Assembly (NCBI GenBank): GCA_028724265.1
Contig: JAQYDG010000004.1
Span: 496,001 to 560,000, forward strand
Reading direction: 5' to 3'
DNA length: 64,000 nucleotides
Source of the DNA: Actinomycetaceae bacterium
GTDB taxonomy: Bacteria > Actinomycetota > Actinomycetes > Actinomycetales > Actinomycetaceae
The translations under genes were made by a program, and so were the position numbers. The notes below the pieces were generated by a model, which worked only from the letters and a program-made list of their open reading frames with translations, made no database searches and was not told the origin of the DNA. Shown here piece by piece: positions 8,005-16,200 of the stretch (positions are counted from its first letter, which is position 1; every line of letters begins with the position of its first letter).

Positions 8005-9336
8005 TTACGCCCGACGCCGCGCCAAGACGCTATCGAGGGCAGAACCTCCCTGAAGCCCTTGTGCTGGCTGCTCGTCACCCTGCTGGAGTCCGTCCCTCAC
8101 AACTCTGACCTGACCCCTGTGAGCCTTACTGGACTGGTCATCGGAGCTGCCCACGCGAGACGTCGTATCGCTGTTGCCCGAGGCGTCGTTGTGTGCCACT
8201 GCGTTATCGGCGGCAAAGTTATCGGCGGCAAACCGCTCACCAACTGCGCGAGGACGATAAGGAACATGCGTGGCCTCAACCTGCTCGTCAGCTTGAGGGA
8301 CGAAGGGCTTGACGCTTCTGCGCTTGAGGGGTTTGAGCGTGTAACTAGGCGTTGCAGCTGCGGCTGCCCTAGCCTGTTCAACTGCCTTCGCTGCATTTGC
8401 TCGAGCCTTTGCCAGAGCAATCTGGGCAGCGGTCTGCGAACCTTCTGCGGCGGCGCGGCTACCCTGCTGTTCATCCGGTTGTTGCCCTTGTGGTTGCCGC
8501 ACTTTTGGCTGCTGCACCCTGAGCCTGTTCGTACCCTGGCTTTCGACGATCTTTCGTCCTTCAGCCTGCTGAGTAGAAGCTTGATGTGCATCCAGACGGG
8601 AGACGTTGAGTACGTCGTCATACTCGATCCGGACGCCAGCGGTGGATCGCTGCAGGCGCTGCACCGAATCGGTACCACGCTGGGCTTGGTGTGCTTCATG
8701 ACGCTGCGCGTCATCGCGCTGGCTGAGCGGTTTGCGCTGCCCACTACCGCGCCTGGTGCGCACGGCGTGCGTTATGCGCGAGGAACCCTGGCCACTGTTC
8801 GCAGCCTCAGCACGAGCCTGGTTGATCATCGCCGCATCACGACGATCCTCGCGCTGCATCACCCATGCAACGTATCCGAAACCAGCACAGTACGCGGCAC
8901 CAACACCTGTGATCAGCAAAGCACCCCAGAGCGCCAAGTGAGCTACAACAACAAGCATCCACGTCAACGCCAGGGCACCCACGACGACGCCGACGCCGAT
9001 AACACCAGTCCGGCGATTTTCCTCGCGCTTCGCCCTGCGCTGCTCAGCACGCTGGCGCTGCACAGTCAGCTCCCGTGCGCGCGTCTGAGCAGATGCGCCC
9101 TTGTTGTTGCTTGGCATTGAAACCCCCGGCTGCTGAAAGAAAATGGATCCCCGTGATGACTCAGCATCCGCATCCTCGGCAACGTTGGAACGTTGAGACC
9201 GAATCACACGTGCATCTTGTACATCGTGTGCGCGGCGCGGTGTGGAAAGCTCCGCACTACGCCTCGTCATATAGGGAAGAACATATGCGAGGACAAGGAG
9301 CACACCCAGTCCAACAACATAGCCCTCATAACCCAT
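8005..9336 (-). CDS. SepX/GlpR-like divisome membrane protein
   Basis: 443 residues. An N-terminal membrane helix (about 5-23, VVGLGVLLVLAYVLPY) is followed at once by the basic stretch TRRSAELSTPRRAHDVQDAR. Two close hydrophobic segments follow at about 110-155, then a long Gln/Arg/Ala-rich, probably disordered, cytosolic tail. An actinobacterial protein with this plan, encoded beside a gephyrin-like MoeA paralog, is known as SepX in Streptomyces and GlpR in Corynebacterium, where it acts with Glp and FtsZ in cell division. The next gene upstream is that MoeA paralog, which supports the call. The assignment rests on architecture, N-terminal resemblance and context. The tail contains an exact 15-bp duplication encoding FAADN twice (8203-8232). 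Confidence 0.72.
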   Translation of the reverse strand: MGYEGYVVGLGVLLVLAYVLPYMTRRSAELSTPRRAHDVQDARVIRSQRSNVAEDADAESSRGSIFFQQPGVSMPSNNKGASAQTRARELTVQRQRAEQRRAKREENRRTGVIGVGVVVGALALTWMLVVVAHLALWGALLITGVGAAYCAGFGYVAWVMQREDRRDAAMINQARAEAANSGQGSSRITHAVRTRRGSGQRKPLSQRDDAQRHEAHQAQRGTDSVQRLQRSTAGVRIEYDDVLNVSRLDAHQASTQQAEGRKIVESQGTNRLRVQQPKVRQPQGQQPDEQQGSRAAAEGSQTAAQIALAKARANAAKAVEQARAAAAATPSYTLKPLKRRSVKPFVPQADEQVEATHVPYRPRAVGERFAADNFAADNAVAHNDASGNSDTTSRVGSSDDQSSKAHRGQVRVVRDGLQQGDEQPAQGLQGGSALDSVLARRRA

Positions 9337-9421
9337 GTCTCAAGATTATCTGCGAATCATCGAACGAGGAACATATTGCTGACGTGTGTTGCACGATAGC
9401 GCAGCTCATCACATCACACTG

Positions 9422-9606
9422 TTGACAATTCTCACACCGTTAACAGTATAGAGGGCATAACCGCGCGCCCGTGTAGAACCCGCATAACCACAAGGAAAGT
9501 GTCGATGCGTAGCCGTATCGCCTATCCTGGCCATCAGCCAATCATCCCGGCCATCATCCAGCAAAAATCATGCAGTCCAGTTCGTCACCAATACCCACTG
9601 TCGTGA
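9422..9606 (+). other. promoter-like sequence and 33-codon ORF opposite the glp 3' end
   Basis: TTGACA at 9422-9427 and GTATAG at 9446-9451 (18-nt spacer) form a good plus-strand promoter match. AAGGAAAG lies five bases before an ATG at 9505 that opens a 33-codon frame to 9606, running into the antisense of the Glp gene. The peptide begins MRSRIAYPGHQP and resembles nothing I know. It may be a small gene, the start of an antisense RNA, or chance. Confidence 0.25.
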
Positions 9607-10768
9607 CGTCCATCGGCACATGCGCCAAGCCATTCGCCTGCGAGAGCGACCGAAGCAGTGGGCGCGAATTTTCACCCTGAACAGTGAAGCCGTAGCCGGA
9701 AATCGGATCCCCATGCACGCGCACGCGCACAAATTCGTCCTTACCCTGCGGCGAAGCGAACCCGCGTTCAGCATGTGCACGGATCACCTGCTGCTGCACA
9801 TGCTGATAACCCTGCATTTTGCGCAGCGCCGGACGAACAAACACATCGAAGGCAACCATCGCCGCAACCGGCTCACCGGGCAGGCAGAACAGGCGGATAC
9901 CATCCTCGAGCGTGCCCACGCCCATTCGATGCACCGGTTCCATTGCCAGAGCATCGAAACGTACCGATCCCAGCTCCGCTAGAACATCACGCAGCGTATC
10001 TGATGCTCCATACGATAAGCCCCCCGTCGTAATAATCACATCGGCACGAACAAGCTGATCCTCAATCGCCTCCCGCAACACCTGTTTATCGTCAGACACA
10101 CAGCCCACACGATAGGGAACCCCGCCCGCGTTCACCACACCGGCAGCAATCGCGTAGGAATCAGCATCGTAGCGTTTGCCTGCTGGGAGGGGCTTACCAG
10201 CCTCCACGATATCGTCGCCGATGGACATCACCACCACGCGCGGATTTGGACGGACCGTCACACGATCCTGCCCACCGGAGGCCACCAGTGCGATATGCCG
10301 CGACGATATCCTCGTCCCAGCCGCAACAAGCACGTCCCCAGCCCTCACGTCCTCCGCTTGCGTACGCACATTTTCATGCTCGTCAACCGCTTCAAAAACC
10401 CGAACCGTTGCCTGACCGCGGTCTGTCAGCTCGAGCGGAACTACGCAGTCAGCACCGCGCGGCATCTGCGCGCCGGAGGAAACCAGAATCGCAGTGTTCT
10501 CGGTGTAGACGTAGCGGTCGAAATCATCAGACTGAATCTCTGCCACAACAGGCAAGCTCACAGGGCTTTCGTGACTAGCCCCGAACACGTCCTTGGCGCG
10601 TATCGCATAACCATCGGTTGCAGCAAGATCCTGGGCGGGAATATTCACAATTGAGTGAACGTCGTCAGCTAAAATGCACCCAGATGCGTCAGCCAGCTCA
10701 ACACCGAAAACAGGCAATGGCGCCGAAACAGCCAGACACTCCTGACTCTGTTCTTGTAGGGTCTTCAT
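9554..10768 (-). CDS. gephyrin-like MoeA paralog (Glp), probable cell-division factor
   Basis: A 404-residue protein with the complete MoeA fold: domain I/II substrate strands near IPAQDLAATDGYAIRAKD, domain III MoCF-binding motif TTGGLSYGASDTLRD (about 245-260), and the C-terminal domain IV beta-barrel. In canonical MoeA the later loop reads roughly MQPGKPQGFG. Here it is MEPVHRMGVG, so the substrate-contacting PGKP is lost. No other molybdenum-cofactor gene is in the window. Together with the adjacent SepX/GlpR-like gene this favours the Glp role, binding FtsZ at the divisome, over molybdopterin molybdotransferase. Residual enzyme activity cannot be excluded. The start at 10768 has AAAGGAAA upstream. 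It is divergent from the cyclo-ligase gene. Confidence 0.8.
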   Translation of the reverse strand: MKTLQEQSQECLAVSAPLPVFGVELADASGCILADDVHSIVNIPAQDLAATDGYAIRAKDVFGASHESPVSLPVVAEIQSDDFDRYVYTENTAILVSSGAQMPRGADCVVPLELTDRGQATVRVFEAVDEHENVRTQAEDVRAGDVLVAAGTRISSRHIALVASGGQDRVTVRPNPRVVVMSIGDDIVEAGKPLPAGKRYDADSYAIAAGVVNAGGVPYRVGCVSDDKQVLREAIEDQLVRADVIITTGGLSYGASDTLRDVLAELGSVRFDALAMEPVHRMGVGTLEDGIRLFCLPGEPVAAMVAFDVFVRPALRKMQGYQHVQQQVIRAHAERGFASPQGKDEFVRVRVHGDPISGYGFTVQGENSRPLLRSLSQANGLAHVPMDVTTVGIGDELDCMIFAG

Positions 10769-10855
10769 CGTTTTCCTTTTCGCTGCGAGGGCACAATCCA
10801 AACATGCTGTGTGATAGCCTACCCGCTGACCCCTGACGCGTGGAAAAATAAAGGT

Positions 10856-11464
10856 ATGACTATTGAACTCCCCAACGTTGAGGGGCTAACGGTTGACGAT
10901 GCGAAACACACCCTACGATCTGCCGTATGGGGTGCACGCCACAAACGCTCACAGGAATCCAACGATCGCCTCGAACTTCAGTGGGTTCACACCGCCCTCG
11001 ATTTTATCGGCGATGCGCGTACTGTTGCGGCATACTATTCCACTCCTGCTGAACCCCCCACACACAAGATCATCGACACCATTATTGGGGAGGGCAAGCG
11101 CCTGCTCCTTCCCGTTGTTGGCCCGCATCTGGCGCGCAACTGGGCGTGGTATACCGGTCCAGAGTGCCTGGAACAGAAAGCTCCCTCCCGCCCGCTGGAA
11201 CCGAAAGGTGAACCGTACGACTCGACGATCCTGCGGGAGGTGGATGCGATCCTGGTTCCTGCCACGCTGATCGACCATCATGGCCACAGGCTCGGGCAGG
11301 GCGGCGGCTGGTATGACCGCGCTCTTTTGCACCTAGAGCCGGGGACTCGGATCGGAGCGATGGTCTATCCCGAGGAGTACGTGACGATCGACCTGCCACA
11401 GGATCAGCACGATCAGCACATACCTTATGTAGTTCTGCCCGATCGCTGGGGCGAAACGTCGTAG
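10856..11464 (+). CDS. 5-formyltetrahydrofolate cyclo-ligase
   Basis: 202 residues, the usual size. The enzyme converts 5-formyl-THF to 5,10-methenyl-THF with ATP, recycling a one-carbon storage form. Family landmarks are the N-terminal basic helix, the LLPVVGPHLARNWAWY strand region and the glycine-rich ATP/phosphate loop GQGGGWYDRAL near residues 156-166. The ATG at 10856 gives a normal N-terminus (MTIELPNVEGLTVDDAK); an upstream in-frame ATG at 10811 would add 15 unlikely residues. The stop lies inside the first unit of a 14-bp repeat array. Proximity to a SAF-domain gene and mscL is a common actinobacterial arrangement. Confidence 0.93.
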   Translation: MTIELPNVEGLTVDDAKHTLRSAVWGARHKRSQESNDRLELQWVHTALDFIGDARTVAAYYSTPAEPPTHKIIDTIIGEGKRLLLPVVGPHLARNWAWYTGPECLEQKAPSRPLEPKGEPYDSTILREVDAILVPATLIDHHGHRLGQGGGWYDRALLHLEPGTRIGAMVYPEEYVTIDLPQDQHDQHIPYVVLPDRWGETS

Positions 11465-11544
11465 CTGAATCGTTGTAGCGGCATCGCTGCAAAGGCATCG
11501 TTGTGGCTGAATCGGTGTAGCGGCATCGTCGTAGCGGCGCGTGC
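11461..11544. repeat. six degenerate 14-bp tandem repeats
   Basis: Units begin at 11461, 11475, 11489, 11503, 11517 and 11531, with consensus GTAGCGGCATCGTT. The first overlaps the last codons and stop of the cyclo-ligase gene, and a T6 run follows at 11545-11550. The array is just after a gene end, so it may affect transcript ends, or may simply be slippage-prone spacer. Confidence 0.8.
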
Positions 11545-11648
11545 TTTTTTCTGCATGCTTTTTATCCACAGGCGCGTGAGCGTCACTGTAGTCCACAGGC
11601 ATGTGCCACAGACTGCGTCACATCGGCGGATCGCGTAGCGTCGCAGGT

Positions 11649-12287
11649 ATGGTACTCCGTTTGAAGGCGTTGGCGTGGCGATATCGATACTTCCTGCTTG
11701 CCGCCCTTTTCTGTGTGACGCTCGGCGTCGTCGGAAATGCCATCGCAACCCGCCACCCCACAATGGTGAATGCTGTGGTGGCGGCACGGGATATTCCTGC
11801 GGGCACAGCGTTATCCTCTGACGATATTCGCGTTGAACACTTCCCTGCCGCCAGCCTTCCCACGTATGCGATCTCAGACCCCAAAACAGCATCAGGCGCG
11901 GTTTTAGCTGTTCCTGCAAGTACCGGGCTGCCCATCACAACCCGCATGATCGTTGACGAATCCTTTTTTACACCGCCGGACGAGGCTCACGTCGTCATAC
12001 CCGTTCAGTTTTCAGATGCAGGATCACTCGCGATCGCCCAGCCAGGCGTACACGTCAAACTGTTCGCCGTTTCCTCCACCGCAGATAACGGCAGAGCAAC
12101 CATGATTTGCGATTCGGCAACGATCGCTGGGCTTGGACAAGAGGAAAAAGCCTCGATGAACCTGACAAGCAGCTCCACCACACCGGCACAGACGGTCTTT
12201 GTGACGGTACCCAACGGTGACGCGAACATTGTGCTAGGAATGGCCACAACAGGGGAAATACGCGCCGTTGCTGCACATCACAAATGA
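11649..12287 (+). CDS. SAF-domain (CpaB/RcpC-like) membrane-anchored protein
   Basis: About 212 residues: a membrane helix at about 13-32 (YRYFLLAALFCVTLGVVGNAI), then a SAF domain beginning VNAVVAARDIPAGTALSSDDI. That pattern is typical of CpaB, the periplasmic pilus/flagellar P-ring assembly family. In actinobacteria single SAF proteins of this size are common near the cyclo-ligase and mscL genes, and their role is not established. No tight-adherence pilus genes are in view. The ribosome-binding site before 11649 is weak (GCAGG), so the start is tentative; an upstream in-frame start would precede the helix with 16 unconvincing residues. Confidence 0.8.
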   Translation: MVLRLKALAWRYRYFLLAALFCVTLGVVGNAIATRHPTMVNAVVAARDIPAGTALSSDDIRVEHFPAASLPTYAISDPKTASGAVLAVPASTGLPITTRMIVDESFFTPPDEAHVVIPVQFSDAGSLAIAQPGVHVKLFAVSSTADNGRATMICDSATIAGLGQEEKASMNLTSSSTTPAQTVFVTVPNGDANIVLGMATTGEIRAVAAHHK

Positions 12288-12504
12288 GAAAATCCCAAGA
12301 AAAGCCATTCGGCACAGAATTTCGCATATTCGCATCAGAGCCAGCGCGAAAGGTTAACACGCATCACATCCTCGGCGGAAATTCCCAGAAATTCCACGCG
12401 TTTTTATGGACAGCAATGGAAAGGACTCAGGCGAGCCTTCCGGTCACTTTCACGGGATCCAACTCGCGAGAGCACGGAAAGAGAGCATGGAAAGGATAAG
12501 AAAA

Positions 12505-12924
12505 ATGCTCAAGGGTTTCAAAGAATTCATTATGCGCGGCAACGTGCTCGATATGGCGATCGGAATTATGATTGGCGGCGCCTTTACCCCCATCGTGACG
12601 TCGCTCGTCGAAAACCTCCTGATGCCCCTCGTTGCAGCCATCTTCGGCACACCAGATTTTTCTACGCTGTGGATGTTCACTCTCAACAGCGCACAATTTA
12701 AGCCCGGCGTCTTCATCACAGCAGTTATTAATTTCCTCATTATCGCTGCAACCATCTACTTCGTGATCGTTGCGCCTGTGAACGCCTACCGCGCGCGCCG
12801 CGCTGCTAGCAGCGACGAGCCGATAGAGATCGATGCGAACACGCAACTTCTGACGGAAATCCGAGACTTGATGAAGAACAACCGTCAGGATCGTCAACCG
12901 CATACGGGCGAGCATCTGCGCTGA
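12505..12924 (+). CDS. mscL: large-conductance mechanosensitive channel MscL
   Basis: 139 residues, the family's usual length. MscL opens a wide pore on hypo-osmotic membrane stretch. The N-terminal amphipathic helix MLKGFKEFIMRGNVLDMAIG, TM1 with the gate region IGIMIGGAFTPIVTSLVENLLMP, the periplasmic loop, TM2 (FITAVINFLIIAATIYFVIV) and the charged C-terminal helix are all present. The start at 12505 is chosen because GGAAAGGA lies eight bases upstream; the earlier ATG at 12487 is possible and would add six residues. Confidence 0.95.
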   Translation: MLKGFKEFIMRGNVLDMAIGIMIGGAFTPIVTSLVENLLMPLVAAIFGTPDFSTLWMFTLNSAQFKPGVFITAVINFLIIAATIYFVIVAPVNAYRARRAASSDEPIEIDANTQLLTEIRDLMKNNRQDRQPHTGEHLR

Positions 12925-12976
12925 ACCCGTATTCGTCATCCTGAACGTGTGTGCAGCATTCCCCGAACACGAGACG

Positions 12977-12992
12977 CGTGAACCCGTTCACG
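12977..12992. terminator. inverted repeat between convergent genes, possible bidirectional terminator
   Basis: CGTGAAC (12977-12983) and GTTCACG (12986-12992) form a perfect 7-bp inverted repeat with a 2-nt centre. It lies between the ends of mscL (12924) and the small minus-strand gene (13034). The loop is too short for a full-length stem and no T-run follows, so it could instead be a protein-binding palindrome. Confidence 0.3.
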
Positions 12993-13033
12993 AACCATAC
13001 AGTGTGCGGATCGGATCACTCAGATCGCGTCGC

Positions 13034-13294
13034 TCAGAATTTCCCAAAATGCGGCGGTAAATCATCAACGATATCGCGCTCGTGCGCATCACGCGGGGTG
13101 GCGCGGCGACGCGAATGGGTCACGATCTCCTGTGAAGCTTCCGCAGGCACAACGGGTGGAGCCGGACTACCTAGAATCCTCCCCTGAACCGCCTGAACGT
13201 GAGGATGACGAACGCCGCCGCCATCCTCAGCTGCGGCAAGCCTCTCCGCGTCAATGCGTGATATTCCCTGAACGGCCTGATGAACACGGCTCAC
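13034..13294 (-). CDS. small hypothetical protein coupled to the helicase-like gene
   Basis: An 86-residue basic protein ending DIVDDLPPHFGKF. Its GTG start overlaps the TGA of the giant helicase-like gene by four bases (GTGA), the same coupling seen elsewhere in this genome. That is the main reason for calling it; the upstream ribosome-binding site is poor. No membrane segment or known motif is seen. It would be expressed with, and might act with, the large protein. Confidence 0.5.
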   Translation of the reverse strand: MSRVHQAVQGISRIDAERLAAAEDGGGVRHPHVQAVQGRILGSPAPPVVPAEASQEIVTHSRRRATPRDAHERDIVDDLPPHFGKF

Positions 13295-16200
13295 AGTGCA
13301 TCGCCCAACCTTGAACCCTCGATCCCAGATGAATCGGGGTCAACAGCGAAACCACTGCGCACGATCACATTGTGAACGATCGCGTCCACTTTGGCACCAC
13401 GGCGGTAAAGGTTGAGCTCCTCACGCAGCTGCGTTGCAAGCTCCGCTTCCGTCCGCGGCACGCCATCAGAGGCAATCCACTCAAGAAGTTCATCAAGCTG
13501 GTCATCCGTATATGCGGTAATCGGAAGACCGCCGGCGATCAGTGGCCGTTCTTCCCTGCGCATCCCCTGCGCCGCGCCCGATCCGGCACCGCTCGATCCA
13601 GAGAGCACGGGTGCAGACTCCGAGACGGCTGCTTTCACAAGCTCCTCATAGTCTTCATGTTCGCCTGACGACCCGCTTCGCGTCACCGTTCCGTCCGGTT
13701 GAACATCGATCCCCTTCTGAAGATTCTCCAGAACAGCCACGATGCGCGCTGCCTCCCCAGCAGGATCAATGAACAGCGCCGTGACGAAGGTTCTCATCAC
13801 GATCCAGCCCCTGGCCTCCAGAGCCTCCAGCCAGTAGCGGTCACGACGGCGGAGCGAGGGCTCGGACATATAGCCTTCGTTATCGACCAGCACGGCCACA
13901 CGCCACACACCCTGGAAATCGCGGGATCCAGCCACCAGGGGGATCCTCACGCCGCCCTGATAGCCCCACTGCTGAGCCGTCTCGAATCCGGCAGCCTCAA
14001 TGCGGGATGCGAGATCATCCATCAGGATTCTCACCGAATCCGCATCACCGCCAAGCTTCATTCCACCCTCGCCGGTATCCACAGAACTAGCGCCGGCAGG
14101 ACTCGTCTCGATATGTCCGGCACCGTCATGGCTCACGACGTGATCCACCCGCGAACTATTCGTGTCGGTATTACCCTCGGTTCGAACATCGTCACTCAAC
14201 CATTCATGAGGCACCGAAGACTCCGCAATACCAGCCGCCATATCGATCAGTTCACCGAGCAGCTTCGGGCCGGCGGCAGTCAAATTCTCTGCTCCCATCT
14301 CCCCTGGCCCGAACGAAGTCACGATCGTCACGTGATAGCGAGCCACCTGGAGAGCATCCACGAGCCCGCCCACTCCTTCCGGCGTCGCAAGAGCACCGAA
14401 AGTGTGCAGCACACGGCCATGAGTCGTTTTGCCGAGCCCCACAGAAAGAATCATCGCGTCACGATGGATGCCAGCCACCTGCGAAATATCGATAATCGTA
14501 AATGGCTCCGCGTTCTCCGGCGACACGAACGCTTTCACCGCCGCGCTTCCCGCCGCTACCTCGTTCAACGCTTCCCGCACGCGCGAGGCATGCAGTGCAG
14601 AAATCGTCACCACAGCAAGGCTGCGCTGCGGGTAAGAGAGAATGTGATCAATAATTGCGTCAACAGTGGCGTCAACCTCCGCCTGGGGTCCCTCAACCAT
14701 GCCTGACGTAGGTGACGGCACACCACGGCCGTCCACAACCACCAATTGCGGGCGCGGCATATCCGCCGTCGGGATCAGCTGCAGATTTCCTGCATAACCA
14801 CGCTCCTGCAAAATCCGCACAGCCGCAGGATCGATCACCGCGCGCGCCGACGGCAAGGTCGCACGGGGCATCACGTCCGACAGTGCTCGCAGAACCGAAT
14901 CCTCGGCCGCACGCTGAATATCGCCCACAGCCACCACCTGCCGACCTCGCAGCAGCGTGGACACCGACGCATACAGCGGCGCAACACCCGCACTATCCAC
15001 CAACACAAGATCCACCCAGGGCATCGGCGGAATGAACTGCGCGACCATCGCAGGCGGAATCACCCACACGGGGCGCGCCACCTGCACCAGGGAAGGATAG
15101 GTACCAATGACCTCGCGCAGCACGCCCGTGGAGTACCTCTCCAGCTGCCCATCGAGAGTCATCGTTTCTTTACGATGCTTCGAAATCGTGCGGCGCATAA
15201 TCGCAATCGCCGCTGCGAGAACAGGGCCTGCCAGCGTCTTCGTATGTGCAAGATCCTCGTTGCGCACCCGTCGGGCGAGATTCACCAAATCCGCAGGTCC
15301 AAGCGCTCCAAGCACCGGATTATCAGCGAGTAACTGCTCAAAAATAGAATTTGTGATCACCAAGTCGAGCTCTGCTTCGGCTGCGTCGGCGTTCACTCCT
15401 CGCTGTTTGAAATCCTCCACAACACCTGCAAGTCCCGCCTGCGAGAGGGAGGCAAGTTTGAGGTTACGGGTCGGAGCGTCAGCCATTTCGCCTGCAGCGT
15501 CTCCCAGCGCATTGACGATGCCAAGCAAATCCTCCACGTGCATATCGCGTCGCGGCGTTTGCTCTGGCAACGCCTGGGCAAGGTCGTCGAGGTCCTTCAG
15601 CACGTCGGCAGCAGTGACCTTGATTTGTTCCAAACCATCCGGAACCTTAGGCAGTCCGCTGGAATCCGAAAACTTGCGCCACTCCTCACGCAGGTTCATC
15701 GCCTGAACGAGATCACGATGAATATTCACCCGCGACGCACCATCCACGAGGTAGCTGACTGCCTTCTTCTGCAGCCGGCGCCGCTCAGAATTCTTCATGT
15801 CGATGCCAGCCGCCTCACGCGACTCCTTGGAGGCCGTTGCTGCGACGAGGTCACGCGGATCCACATCATAGATCTCTGGCTTGAAAACGGCGAGCGACGC
15901 ACGGAGCCCCTCGAACATCCGAATTTGCGCCAGCCACTCATTCAACGTGCGTGCCCGATTCACATGCGTCTGAGCCGCGCTTCGCTGCATCTGCGCCATT
16001 GCAACAGGCAGAACCTCCCGCAGGCGCTGCACACTCTCGACGGCCGCCTCGCCTTGTTCCGCATTCGTCACAACAGCGCCCATCCATGGGGACAGGGCAG
16101 GATCACGGAAAGCACCAGCAGCATAGGCATCGTGCAGATCGGAAGAGAGCGCCTCTCGATTGGCCACAACGTTTGCCAGCACCTGGCGGGAAAGCCTCAC

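Noticed and set aside
7802-8053. A plus-strand frame with Ser/Leu/Asp pentapeptides across the 15-bp repeats
   Set aside because: The peptide repeat is only the consequence of a 15-bp DNA period; no ribosome-binding site and it overlaps the sepX-like gene end.
11562-11570. A perfect DnaA box (TTATCCACA)
   Set aside because: A single box without a cluster, AT-rich unwinding region or dnaA/dnaN genes does not support an origin.
12284-12499. A 71-codon plus-strand frame starting with ATGA at the end of the SAF gene
   Set aside because: Coupling-like overlap, but no ribosome-binding site, no hydrophobic or conserved pattern, and it runs into the mscL leader in another frame.
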